DNA from: Actinoplanes lutulentus
GTDB taxonomy: Bacteria; Actinomycetota; Actinomycetes; Mycobacteriales; Micromonosporaceae
Assembly: GCF_003259845.1 (NCBI RefSeq)
Contig: NZ_QLMJ01000002.1
Coordinates: 1-64,000 of the forward strand
DNA: 64,000 nt
Reading direction: 5' to 3'
Shown here: positions 25,621-34,121 of the stretch, one piece after another
Numbering within the stretch: position 1 is the stretch's first letter
Layout of the letters: the number at the start of each line of letters is the position of its first letter
Notes under the pieces: generated by a model
Told to the model about the DNA's origin: nothing
The model's database searches: none
The model's input: the letters and a program-made list of their open reading frames with translations, nothing else
Position numbers and translations under genes: made by a program

Positions 25621-25864
25621 GTCAGCAGGTGCCGGCTCGGGCGCACAGCACTATTCATGAACCGGTCCGCAGCGAATTCCGCGACATCCCGATCGACGGC
25701 ATTGTGCAGATAGGTGCCCGCCATGTGCTTGACGGTGACCAGTCGTTCATTGCCTTCGTGCAACTGCACGAAATGATCGTGCGGATGGGAGGCATATCCA
25801 GGTTCGGGAAGCCTGTCGGACCGCTTACTTGACTACGCAGACCTTATCGGTGTCCGCTCTGTCG
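25621..25864. other. Degenerate sequence, no intact gene
   Basis: A 66-codon minus-strand frame (25569-25769) begins QLHEGNERLVTVKHMAGTYLHNAVDRDVAEFAADRFMN. This is protein-like, but it shifts into shadow sequence before the DUF2075 fragment and has no partner start. It is probably part of the same decayed gene or another one. GC content is lower than in the flanking genes. Confidence 0.4.
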
Positions 25865-26365
25865 CTACGACGTGCGAGAGCGGGCCTTGCGGACGTCGGC
25901 GAACTGAAATGCCAGTTGGGCTGCGAATTCGAGGCCGGCCATGCGTACGGCCAGGGCTCGGGTTGGGTGGGTGTGGCCGTTTCGGGTGAGGCGGGTCAGC
26001 CAGCGTTTCTCCAGCTGGTGGCGGGCCACGATCGCGGCGACGCTCAGGCCGATCGCGCCCACGGCCAGGGCTGCCTTGCGTTTGTCGAAAGGCGGCTCGG
26101 GCTCGCTGGTGGCTGCACCCTCACTCACCGGGAACGGGTTCTCTCCGACGATCAGCTCGGCATCAGCATCAAAGGCGTCCTCTGAGGTGGAGGCGTCGTC
26201 CGGTGATACCAGGTATCCGACCGCTCCCACCACCGCCACCGTGCCGAGTCGCGCCAGGCGGCGCTTTGCCGGTGGGAGTTCGCGAGCGGCGATCCATGCG
26301 CTGCTGAGGACGGCTTGCAGAGCGGCCAGTCCGATGGCCCGCGGATATGTAGCAGGAGCACCCAT
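25865..26365 (-). CDS. Hypothetical membrane protein, 166 residues
   Basis: Several hydrophobic segments are visible (AIGLAALQAVLSSAWIA, LGTVAVVGAVGYLV, AALAVGAIGLSVAAIVA). An acidic stretch (DDASTSEDAFDADAELIVGENPF) lies between the second and third, and the C-terminus is basic. No family is recognised. Genes of this size and topology often lie beside oxidoreductase genes in actinomycetes. It is divergent from the permuted amine oxidase, with about 85 bp between starts. Confidence 0.65.
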   Translation of the reverse strand: MGAPATYPRAIGLAALQAVLSSAWIAARELPPAKRRLARLGTVAVVGAVGYLVSPDDASTSEDAFDADAELIVGENPFPVSEGAATSEPEPPFDKRKAALAVGAIGLSVAAIVARHQLEKRWLTRLTRNGHTHPTRALAVRMAGLEFAAQLAFQFADVRKARSRTS

Positions 26366-26450
26366 ACCGCGACGATAGCCTCACCGGTCAACAAGATCGG
26401 CAGGCGAAATGCCGAGGCGCGGGTGGATCTTGGAAACCTATGCTGCGGGC

Positions 26451-27674
26451 ATGGGTGTGCTGGTGGCTTCGGCTGTTTCTCGGTGGGGGGATGATCCCTG
26501 GGCTCGGGGGTCCTGGAGTCTGATCGGGCGTGGCGGGTCGCCTGCTGATCGGGCCGCACTCGGGGAGCCGGTCGGTGGGCGGTTGCGGATCGCTGGGGAG
26601 GCTACGCATCCGACCCGGGCCGGGATGACTCATGGGGCCTATGAGCAAGGAGTTGCCGCCGCGGAGTGGGCTGTTGAAGCCGGGCACCTTCGGATCGCTG
26701 TCGTCGGGGCCGGGATGGCCGGCCTCGGCGCCGCCCGGGAACTCGGTCGGCGGGGTGTCGCGGCTGAGGTCTGGGAAGCCCGGAACCGGGTCGGCGGGCG
26801 GACTACCGGGGTGGACGTCGGCGGGTTCGGTTTTGACCTGGGCGCCAACTGGCTTCAGCAGTATGACGACAACGTTCTTGCTCGGCTTGCTGAAGAAATC
26901 GGGCTCGCCGTTGTTGCCACCGATTTCACGGATCCTTTGGTGCTGGGGCCGGCTCGTTTGGGCGTACCCAAGGAATTAGAGGGTGAGTTGCGCGCTCGGC
27001 TTGGGTCTGCGTCGCCGCAGGCGGCGATCGGGGATGTGGTGGGTGAGTGGCTTCGGGAGCCTGGGCGGTTTGCGGCGGCGGCGATTCGCGATTTTGTGGA
27101 CGCTGAGATCGTGATGGATTCCGGGGCGCCGTTGTCGTGGTTGAGTGCGCGTTATGGGTTCGAGCCCGGGGTCGGCGAAGGGGATCGGTGGATCGTCGGG
27201 GGATATCGGCTGTTGGTGGAGCATTTGGCCGGCGGGGTGGATGTCCGGCTGCAGCGGCCGGTGACCGAGATTCGGGTTGGGGAGCGTGGCGTCACGCTTG
27301 TCGGTGATGGGCAGGTGGCCGATTTTGATGCGGCGATTGTGACAGTGCCTCTGCCGGTTCTCGCGACAATCGGCTTTGCGCCTGCTCTTCCGGATAGGCA
27401 TCGGGTCGCGGTGGGGCGGCTCGGTATGGGGCGGGTGGAAAAGGTGGTGCTGCGGTTCGAGCGCCGATTCTGGCCTGAACATGCGGCGGGGTATTACCGG
27501 GTTCACGGGCCTGGTGAGAACGAGATCTGCGAGTGGCTGGACGCGAGCGCGGCGGATGGGGTGCCTACGTTGGTGGGGCTTTTCGCCGGCCCGTGGCTTG
27601 AAGAATTGTGGGACGGGACCGACGCCGAGGTGGCGGAACGAGCGGCGGAAATTTTCCGGGACGCCGTGGGATAG
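26451..27674 (+). CDS. Flavin amine oxidase with apparently circularly permuted domain order
   Basis: A 407-residue flavoprotein of the monoamine-oxidase superfamily with its parts in unusual order. The N-terminus (residues 9-75: SRWGDDPWARGSWS, then DRAALGEPVGGRLRIAGEAT and MTHGAYEQGVAAAEW) is the block that normally ends such enzymes and closes the FAD site. It is followed at about 80 by the Rossmann motif that normally starts them, LRIAVVGAGMAGLGAARELG, then EARNRVGGRT and FDLGANWLQ. The frame ends at AERAAEIFRDAVG, which in standard proteins immediately precedes the block found here at the N-terminus. The frame is continuous across the junction, so this is not two genes. The start could also be ATG 26409. 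A hairpin terminator follows. The substrate is unknown. Confidence 0.82.
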   Translation: MGVLVASAVSRWGDDPWARGSWSLIGRGGSPADRAALGEPVGGRLRIAGEATHPTRAGMTHGAYEQGVAAAEWAVEAGHLRIAVVGAGMAGLGAARELGRRGVAAEVWEARNRVGGRTTGVDVGGFGFDLGANWLQQYDDNVLARLAEEIGLAVVATDFTDPLVLGPARLGVPKELEGELRARLGSASPQAAIGDVVGEWLREPGRFAAAAIRDFVDAEIVMDSGAPLSWLSARYGFEPGVGEGDRWIVGGYRLLVEHLAGGVDVRLQRPVTEIRVGERGVTLVGDGQVADFDAAIVTVPLPVLATIGFAPALPDRHRVAVGRLGMGRVEKVVLRFERRFWPEHAAGYYRVHGPGENEICEWLDASAADGVPTLVGLFAGPWLEELWDGTDAEVAERAAEIFRDAVG

Positions 27675-27680
27675 AGAGAA

Positions 27681-27704
27681 GCCACCCCGCAGCAGCGGGG
27701 TGGC
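27681..27704. terminator. Bidirectional terminator between amine oxidase and dctA
   Basis: A 10-bp perfect stem GCCACCCCGC / GCGGGGTGGC with loop AGCA lies in the 36-bp gap between convergent genes. Flanking GAA and CTTC bases extend it imperfectly. Confidence 0.8.
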
Positions 27705-27710
27705 GCTTCT

Positions 27711-29078
27711 TCACGAGGGCGTCGCCGCCGGCTCCGGCTTGGTCGTCGGTGCGGGCTCTGAAGACGGGCCGTGGTCATCAACCATCGTGGACTCGTCGAA
27801 CGGGTCGCCGCCGCTCAACACCAGCGCTGCCCTCTCCCGATCAAATTCGCGAGTCCACGTCCCGATCAGCACCGTCGCCACCGCGTTGCCGGCGAAGTTC
27901 GTCAGCGCCCGCGCCTCCGACATGAACCGGTCGATGCCCACGATCAGCCCGACACCGTCGACGAGATCCGGCCGGTGGCTCTGCAACCCACCCGCCAGCG
28001 TCGCCAACCCGGCACCGGTCACCCCGGCGGCACCCTTGGACGCGATGATCATGAACACGAGCAGGGAGATCTGCTCGCCGACCGATAGCGGATCACCCAT
28101 CGCCGACGCCACGAACAGCGACGCCATCGTCAGATAGATCGCGGTGCCGTCGAGGTTGAACGAATACCCGGTAGGCACCGTGATCCCGACGACCGGCCGC
28201 GAAACCCCGACGTGTTCCATCTTCGCGATCAGTCGCGGCAGCGCCGACTCCGACGACGACGTGGAGACGATCAGCAGGAACTCCCGGCCCAGGTATTTGA
28301 ACAGGGTGAAGATGTTGATCCGGGCCACCATCCAGAGGATCGCGCCGAGCAGGCCGAAGACGAAGATCGCGCAGGTCAGGTAGAAGCCGAGCATGATCTG
28401 CCCGAGGCTGATCAGCGCGTCCACGCCGGTGGCGCCGACGACCGCGGCGATCGCACCGAACGCACCGATCGGGGCGAGCCACATCAGCATCGCCAGGACC
28501 CGGAAGACTACCTTCTGGAACAGGCCGATCGCCCGCAGCACCGGCGCGGACGACTCGCCGAGGCCCTGCAACGCGAAGCCGACCAGCAGGGCCGCGAGCA
28601 GCGTCTGCAGCACGTTGCCCTCGGTCAGCGGGGAGATCAGCGTGGTGGGAATGATGCCGAGCAGGAAGTCGGCGGTGCTCTCGCTGCCGGTCTCACCGAC
28701 GGCCTTCTGACCGGCGGCGGCGATCGTCTCGTTGAGTTGCATGCCGGAACCGGGGTGGATCAGGTTGCCGACGACCAGACCGATGGCGAGCGCCACCGTC
28801 GACATCGTCAGGAAATACCCGAGGGCGAGCCCGCCGACCTTGCCGACCTTCGCGGCCTGCCGGACGGAGCCGACCCCGAGGACGATGGTGCAGAAGATGA
28901 CCGGGGCGATCATCATCTTGATCAGATCGACGAAGCCGGTGCCGATCGGGCGCAGCTCGACGGCGAAGTCGGGCGCGAGGAAGCCGACGCCGATGCCGAG
29001 CAGGACGGCCACGACGACAGCCGGATAGAGGTATCTGGTGCGGTCCTTCTTGACCTTCGGGGCGGGTGCGGTTTCCAT
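27711..29078 (-). CDS. dctA: C4-dicarboxylate/cation symporter (DctA/GltP family)
   Basis: A 455-residue transporter for uptake of succinate, fumarate, malate or related dicarboxylates with protons or sodium. It shows eight hydrophobic helices and both re-entrant loop signatures: the serine-rich VSTSSSESALPRLIAKME and the substrate motif TGYSFNLDGTAIYLTMASLF. MIAPVIFCTIVLGVGS is also conserved. The C-terminal tail (after about 425) is Pro/Thr-rich and cytoplasmic. It is divergent from a DcuS/CitA-like sensor and response regulator, which almost certainly control it; the 85-bp gap should hold both promoters. Confidence 0.93.
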   Translation of the reverse strand: METAPAPKVKKDRTRYLYPAVVVAVLLGIGVGFLAPDFAVELRPIGTGFVDLIKMMIAPVIFCTIVLGVGSVRQAAKVGKVGGLALGYFLTMSTVALAIGLVVGNLIHPGSGMQLNETIAAAGQKAVGETGSESTADFLLGIIPTTLISPLTEGNVLQTLLAALLVGFALQGLGESSAPVLRAIGLFQKVVFRVLAMLMWLAPIGAFGAIAAVVGATGVDALISLGQIMLGFYLTCAIFVFGLLGAILWMVARINIFTLFKYLGREFLLIVSTSSSESALPRLIAKMEHVGVSRPVVGITVPTGYSFNLDGTAIYLTMASLFVASAMGDPLSVGEQISLLVFMIIASKGAAGVTGAGLATLAGGLQSHRPDLVDGVGLIVGIDRFMSEARALTNFAGNAVATVLIGTWTREFDRERAALVLSGGDPFDESTMVDDHGPSSEPAPTTKPEPAATPS

Positions 29079-29163
29079 GACGTGAATGTGGCCTGGGTCT
29101 CACTCCAGATCACGATTGAGTTCATTCTGTTCACCCGAAGGCGAACTCGGAAGGCGTGCAAGC

Positions 29164-30732
29164 GTGACGAAGCGGTGGAGCATCGCCAGACAGCTCTTCG
29201 CGTTACAAGTGCTGGTCGTGACCCTGCTGGTCGCGGTCGGCACCACCGGCGCCGTGCTGCTGGCCCGCAAGGACGCCCGCAACGCCGCGGTCGAGGAGGT
29301 CAAAGCCGTCGCCGAGACGATCGCGCTGTCCCCGGCCGTCGTCGACGGGCTGCACAGCAGCGACCCGACCGCCGCCCTGCAACCCTGGGCGGAGGCGACG
29401 AGGAAGGCGACCGGCACCGACTTCATCGTGGTGATGGCACCCGACCGGACCCGGTACACCCACCCCACCACCAGGCTGATCGGCCTGCCGTTCGCCGGGA
29501 ACATCGACGGCGCGCTCGACGGCGGAACCGTGGTCGAGGAGTATCGGGGGAGCCTCGGGGACTCCGTGCGTACCGTCGTCGCGGTTTTCGAACCGGGGAC
29601 CGTGAGCGTCATCGGCCTGGTCTCCGTCGGCATCACCACCGCCGCGATCAACCGCAACCTGATCGCGCAGCTGCCGGTGGTCGCGACCGCGACCGGCATC
29701 GCGCTGCTGCTCGCCGCCGCTGGGGCGTGGCTGCTCAGCCGGCGCCTGCGGCGCCAGACTCACGGCCTCGGCCCGGCCGAGATGACCAGGATGTACGAGT
29801 ACTACGACGCCGTCCTGCACGCGGTCCGCGAGGGCCTCGTGGTCGTCGGCCGCGACGGCGAAGTCGAGTTGATCAACGATGAGGGTCGCCGCCTGCTGGG
29901 TGTTTTGGAAGAAGGACCGACCGACCTGCCCGACGAAGTGGCCGCCCTGATCAGCGAACAACGCCCGACCGTCGACGAACCGGTCCTGGTCGGTGACCGG
30001 ACGCTGGTCGCCAGCCGCCGCGAGACCCGCTTCGACGGCCGTCTGCTCGGCACCGTGCTCACCCTGCGCGACCACACCGAACTGCGCGCGCTCACCGGCG
30101 AGCTCGATTCGGTACGGGGTCTGACCGAAGCTCTGCGCGCCCAAGCCCACGAAGCCGCGAACCGCCTGCACACCGTGCTGACCATGGTGGAGCTGGGCCG
30201 CACCGACGAGGCGATCGAACTGGCCACCGCCGAACTCGCCCTGGCCCAGCAGCTCACCGACCAGGTCGTCGGCGCCGTCGAGGAACCCGCCCTGGCCGCG
30301 CTGCTGCTCGGCAAGAGCGCCCAGGCCGGAGAACGCGGCGTCGAACTGACCGTGGACCCTTCATCCCGGCTGGAAGGCGGTGTGGAAGGCGCGCCGCTGC
30401 CGGCCCGCGACCTGCTCACCGTCGTCGGCAACCTGGTCGACAACGCCCTGGAAGCCGTCGCCGGCCGCGACCTGCCCCGCAAGGTCGAGGTCCTGATCCG
30501 GCACGCCGACGCCGAGGTGCTGGTCAGGGTGCGCGACAACGGGCCGGGGCTGAGCCCCGAGCAGGCAGCTGCCGCGTTCCGGCGCGGCTGGTCGACCAAG
30601 CAGGGCGAGGGACACGGCATCGGCCTGTCCCTGGTCCGGCAGGTCGCCGAACGGTACGGCGGAACCTACGAGATCTCGTCGCCGGAGGACGGGGGAGCGG
30701 TGCTGACCGTCCGGCTCCCGGTGCCGTCGTGA
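29164..30732 (+). CDS. DcuS/CitA-family sensor histidine kinase
   Basis: A 522-residue membrane kinase sensing di- or tricarboxylates. TM1 (about 9-30) and TM2 (about 170-195) flank a periplasmic PDC/PAS sensor (DARNAAVEEVKAVAETIALSPAVVDGL... GTDFIVVMAPDRTRYTHPTTRLIGLPF). A cytoplasmic PAS domain follows (AVREGLVVVGRDGEVELINDEGRRLLG). The phospho-acceptor is in the short H-box typical of this family, RAQAHEAANRLHTV (His about 329). The ATPase domain has DNALEA, DNGPGL and GHGIGLSLV. GTG 29164 is the first start before TM1. It overlaps the response regulator by 4 bp. Confidence 0.92.
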   Translation: MTKRWSIARQLFALQVLVVTLLVAVGTTGAVLLARKDARNAAVEEVKAVAETIALSPAVVDGLHSSDPTAALQPWAEATRKATGTDFIVVMAPDRTRYTHPTTRLIGLPFAGNIDGALDGGTVVEEYRGSLGDSVRTVVAVFEPGTVSVIGLVSVGITTAAINRNLIAQLPVVATATGIALLLAAAGAWLLSRRLRRQTHGLGPAEMTRMYEYYDAVLHAVREGLVVVGRDGEVELINDEGRRLLGVLEEGPTDLPDEVAALISEQRPTVDEPVLVGDRTLVASRRETRFDGRLLGTVLTLRDHTELRALTGELDSVRGLTEALRAQAHEAANRLHTVLTMVELGRTDEAIELATAELALAQQLTDQVVGAVEEPALAALLLGKSAQAGERGVELTVDPSSRLEGGVEGAPLPARDLLTVVGNLVDNALEAVAGRDLPRKVEVLIRHADAEVLVRVRDNGPGLSPEQAAAAFRRGWSTKQGEGHGIGLSLVRQVAERYGGTYEISSPEDGGAVLTVRLPVPS

Positions 30733-31424
30733 TCCGCGTCCTCGTCGTCGACGACGAACCACTGATCGCCGAAGCCCACCGCGCCTACACCGAACGCGTA
30801 ACCGGATTCACCGTCGTCGCCGTCGCGCACACCGCCCGCGACGCCATGACCCGGCTGCGCGCCGAACCGATCGACCTGGTGCTGCTCGACCTCAACCTGC
30901 CCGACAAACACGGCCTCGAGATCGCCCGCGCCCTGCGCGCCGCCGGCAGCGGCACCGACGTCCTGGCCGTCACCTCGAACCGCGACATCGACATGATTCG
31001 CCAGGCCGTCGCCCTCGGCGTCACCCACTACCTGCTCAAACCGTTCACGTTCGCCGCGTTCCGCGACAAACTCGACGGGTACGCCTCCTACCGCCGCCAG
31101 CTGCTCGAAGCCGGCCAGGTCGCCGCCCAGCACGAGGTCGACCGGGTCTTCGCGACCCTGCGCGGCGCCACCGGTGACACCCTGCCGAAAGGCCTCGACC
31201 AGCGCACCTTCGACCTGATCCTCGGCGCGCTGCGATCAGCCGCACCGGCCGGGCTCTCCGCCACCGAGGTCGCCGGGCGCACCGGAACCTCCCGGGTCAC
31301 CGCCCGCCGATACCTCGAACACCTCGCCGACGCCGGCCGGGTGGTGCGCAGCCCGCGATACGGCGGACCCGGGCGCCCCGAAGTCGAGTACCGGCCCGGT
31401 CCCGCGGGTATCGGGAATCCATGA
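30729..31424 (+). CDS. DcuR/CitB-family response regulator
   Basis: A 231-residue partner of the upstream kinase. The receiver domain has DDEP (acidic pocket), LLDLNLPD (phospho-Asp about 55), the conserved Thr (AVTSNRD) and Lys (LLKPFTF). The C-terminal helix-turn-helix (LSATEVAGRTGTSRVTARRYLEHLADAGRV) is of the CitB/DcuR type. GTG 30729 overlaps the kinase stop, and its own stop overlaps the next ATG, so kinase, regulator and dehydrogenase form a tightly coupled operon. The predicted target is the divergent dctA promoter. Confidence 0.93.
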   Translation: MIRVLVVDDEPLIAEAHRAYTERVTGFTVVAVAHTARDAMTRLRAEPIDLVLLDLNLPDKHGLEIARALRAAGSGTDVLAVTSNRDIDMIRQAVALGVTHYLLKPFTFAAFRDKLDGYASYRRQLLEAGQVAAQHEVDRVFATLRGATGDTLPKGLDQRTFDLILGALRSAAPAGLSATEVAGRTGTSRVTARRYLEHLADAGRVVRSPRYGGPGRPEVEYRPGPAGIGNP

Positions 31425-32761
31425 CGGACCAGAGCCTCATCATTCTCGGCGCGAGCGGCGACCTGACCGCCCGGCTGCTGCTGCCCGGCCTCGGCGCGCT
31501 GCTCGCCGCCGGACACGTCCCGGGCCTGCAACTGATCGGCGCGGCGACAGAGGACTGGGACGACGCGCGCTGGCGTTCGCGGGTGAGCGATTCCTTCGGT
31601 TTTTCTTGGGATAAAACCCGCTATATCCAGGCAGACGTCACGAAGGCAGATGATCTCCGTGCGGTGCTCGCCGCTGCGGACGGACCTCCGGCGATCTTCT
31701 TCGCCCTGCCGCCCGCCGTGACCGCCCGCGCCTGCTCTGTTCTCCTCGACGTCGATTTGCCGCCGGGCACTCGCCTCGTGCTGGAGAAACCGTTCGGCAC
31801 GTCATCACAGGCGGCCGCTGAGCTGAACAGCCTGCTGACCCGCCTGGTCCCCGAGAAACAGATCCACCGCGTCGACCACTTCCTCGGCAAATCCACGGTC
31901 CTCAACATCCTCGGCCTGCGCTTCGCCAACCGGATCTTCGAACCCCTGCTCACCAGCACCCACGTCGCCTCGGTCGACATCGTCTTCGACGAGGACCTCG
32001 CCCTGGAGAACCGCGCCGGCTACTACGACCACGCCGGCGCCCTCGCCGACATGATCCAGAGCCACCTGCTGCAGATCCTCGGCCTGCTCACCATGGAGCC
32101 ACCCACCAGCCTCGACGCCGGCGAACTCCGCGACCGCCTCGCCGACGTCCTGCGCGCCACCCACATCTGGGAGGGCAACCCCGCGGCCTTCAGCCGCAGA
32201 GCGCGATACACCGCCGGCTCACTGCAGGGCAGACAACTTCCCGGGTACGCGCAAGAGCCCGGCGTCGATCCGTCCCGCAACACGGAGACCCTGGCCGAAG
32301 TCGTGCTGGCCGTCGACACGTGGCGCTGGGCCGGTGTGCCGTTCCGATTGCGCTCCGGTAAGGCGATCGGCGACAGCCGCAAGGAAGCCGTGATCACGTT
32401 CCGCTGCCCGCCCCGGGTCCCGGACGGCCTGACCGGATACGACGAACACGACCGGCTGCGGATCGGCTTCGGCCCGGACAAGCTGGCCCTGGACTTCAAC
32501 ATCAACGGACCCGGCGACCCGTTCGTGCTGGACCAGGTGACACTGGAAGCGGGCTTCGGACCGGGCGACCTGCCGCCCTACGGTGAGGTGCTGCGCGGCG
32601 TCTTCGACAACGACCCGACCCTGTCGATCCGGGCCGACGTCGCCGAACAGTGCTGGCGGATCGTCGAACCGGTGACGGCGGCGTGGGCCGATGGGAAGGT
32701 GCCACTGCTGGAATATCCGGCGGGCAGTACCGGTCTTACGGATTCGCTGTTGAAGCCGTAG
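31421..32761 (+). CDS. zwf: Glucose-6-phosphate 1-dehydrogenase
   Basis: A 446-residue enzyme converting glucose 6-phosphate and NAD(P)+ to 6-phosphogluconolactone, the first step of the oxidative pentose phosphate pathway. The coenzyme site IILGASGDLTARLLLPGL is at the N-terminus. LEKPFGTSSQAAAELN and the active-site RVDHFLGK (His about 152; usual form RIDHYLGK) are present, as are FRLRSGKAI and the C-terminal DNDPTLSIRADVAEQCWRIVEPV. It is a little shorter than main zwf proteins (about 500) and probably a paralogue. The ATG overlaps the response-regulator stop, an unusual link between carboxylate sensing and NADPH supply. The 3' end overlaps the converging methyltransferase by 26 bp. Confidence 0.9.
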   Translation: MTDQSLIILGASGDLTARLLLPGLGALLAAGHVPGLQLIGAATEDWDDARWRSRVSDSFGFSWDKTRYIQADVTKADDLRAVLAAADGPPAIFFALPPAVTARACSVLLDVDLPPGTRLVLEKPFGTSSQAAAELNSLLTRLVPEKQIHRVDHFLGKSTVLNILGLRFANRIFEPLLTSTHVASVDIVFDEDLALENRAGYYDHAGALADMIQSHLLQILGLLTMEPPTSLDAGELRDRLADVLRATHIWEGNPAAFSRRARYTAGSLQGRQLPGYAQEPGVDPSRNTETLAEVVLAVDTWRWAGVPFRLRSGKAIGDSRKEAVITFRCPPRVPDGLTGYDEHDRLRIGFGPDKLALDFNINGPGDPFVLDQVTLEAGFGPGDLPPYGEVLRGVFDNDPTLSIRADVAEQCWRIVEPVTAAWADGKVPLLEYPAGSTGLTDSLLKP

Positions 32762-33512
32762 TCACCACTGTTGTGTAGTCGATCGTGACGGTGCCGTCGA
32801 GGGCTGCGGCGAGGCCGTCGAGCAGCGCCTGGAGTTCGCCGGGCGGGAGAAGGTTGTGACCGCCCGCGGTCGGAACCATGTCCAGCCAGGCCTCCCGGGT
32901 GTAGGTGTGCTCCCAGTCGAAGTTCCAGAGAACGGGTTCGCTGAAGGCTTTGCTCTCCCGGAGGCCGTCAGCGGCCCGGTCGTGGAAGCCGGTTCCCGTG
33001 TTCTTCGGGACTGCCCACGGGTTGAACGGCAGGCTCGGCGCCACCCGGCGATAGACCTCGCCGAACCGGGCCGCCACCTCCGGGCTCGGCGCCAACGCGT
33101 TCCAGAACAGCGCGATCATCCCGCCCGGCCGCAGCACCCGCGCCGCCTGTTGTGCGCCCGCCAGGGGATCCACCCAGTGCCAGGTCTGCCCGGCGATCAC
33201 CGCGTCGAAGCGTCGGCGTTTTGGATCCCAGGTTTCGAAGGCTGACACCTCCACCTCGATGCCGTGCGTGCGGGCGAGCGCGGCCATCCGCTCGTCCGGA
33301 TCGACGCCGAGCACCCGGCACCCGGCGGCTTGGAACTGCCGGGCCGCGATGCCGGTGCCGACACCGACATCCAGCACGCTTTTCGGGCTCGGCAGGGCCG
33401 CGACGATCCGCTCGACCATGGGCTCGGGATAGCGTGGCCGGGTCCGGTCGTAACGCTCGGCGTCCTGGCCGAACGACTCCGCGATCCGACGTAGCTCATT
33501 CGGAGTGGGCAT
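32736..33512 (-). CDS. Class I SAM-dependent methyltransferase
   Basis: A 258-residue methyltransferase. Motif I is VLDVGVGTGIAARQFQAAGCRVLGVDPDERM, followed by the motif around IAGQTWHWVDPLAGAQQAARVLRPGGMIALFWN, which is typical of the UbiE/YcgJ-like small-molecule group. The N-terminus (ESFGQDAERYDRTRPRYPEPM) is also characteristic. The substrate is unknown. It is divergent from the TetR gene at 33539, with only 26 bp between starts, so the regulator probably controls it. Confidence 0.85.
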   Translation of the reverse strand: MPTPNELRRIAESFGQDAERYDRTRPRYPEPMVERIVAALPSPKSVLDVGVGTGIAARQFQAAGCRVLGVDPDERMAALARTHGIEVEVSAFETWDPKRRRFDAVIAGQTWHWVDPLAGAQQAARVLRPGGMIALFWNALAPSPEVAARFGEVYRRVAPSLPFNPWAVPKNTGTGFHDRAADGLRESKAFSEPVLWNFDWEHTYTREAWLDMVPTAGGHNLLPPGELQALLDGLAAALDGTVTIDYTTVVTTASTANP

Positions 33513-33538
33513 GTGCCCACTATAGGAAAGGCGAGGCG

Positions 33539-34114
33539 TTGCCGACAGGGGTAGCCATCCGTGACGTGCGCGAACAGCTCTTCGACGCGGCCGACCGCAT
33601 CCTGCTCACCGCCGGCCCCGACGCGCTGACCAGCCGCGCCGTCACCACCGAGGCCGGATGTGCCAAAGGTGTCCTGCACCGGCACTTCACCGACTTCGAC
33701 GCATTCCTCGCCGATTACGTGCTCGACCGCGTCCACCGGATGGACGCCCAGGCCGCCCGGCTCACCGAAGCCGCCGGTACCGCCACCGTCGTCGACAACG
33801 TCGCCGACGCCCTGACGGCCCTGTTCGGGTCGGTCGCCGTCGCGATCGTCGCCCTCGTGACGTTCCGCGACGAGCTACGCGCCCGGCTCCGGGAATCCTG
33901 GCCCGCCGGTGTCCCGGTGCTCACCGAAGGCGCCCTCATGATCGCCGGATACCTCGAAGACGAACGCGCCCGCGGACGCGTCCCGGCCGACGCCGATGTG
34001 GACACGCTCGCCGCGATCCTGATCGGGACCGGACATCTGCTCTTCGCGGACCGTACCGGAGCCTCGCCCGAACCCGCAGCCGTCAGGCACATGGTCTCCC
34101 GAGTCCTGGTGTGA
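33539..34114 (+). CDS. TetR-family transcriptional regulator
   Basis: About 191 residues from TTG 33539 (AGG/GAGG just upstream). The N-terminal helix-turn-helix is VREQLFDAADRILLTAGPDALTSRAVTTEAGCAKGVLHRHFTDFDAFLADYV. The C-terminal domain is small. The start codon is inferred from the position of the HTH; the long upstream frame runs antisense through the methyltransferase. It likely represses the divergent methyltransferase and itself. Confidence 0.8.
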   Translation: MPTGVAIRDVREQLFDAADRILLTAGPDALTSRAVTTEAGCAKGVLHRHFTDFDAFLADYVLDRVHRMDAQAARLTEAAGTATVVDNVADALTALFGSVAVAIVALVTFRDELRARLRESWPAGVPVLTEGALMIAGYLEDERARGRVPADADVDTLAAILIGTGHLLFADRTGASPEPAAVRHMVSRVLV

Positions 34115-34121
34115 GTTTTTC

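Noticed and set aside
28212..29882. 556-codon plus-strand frame over dctA and the kinase start
   Set aside because: Rich in Arg, Asp and His with no motif; it is the antisense of an unambiguous dctA gene and then a shifted frame of the kinase.
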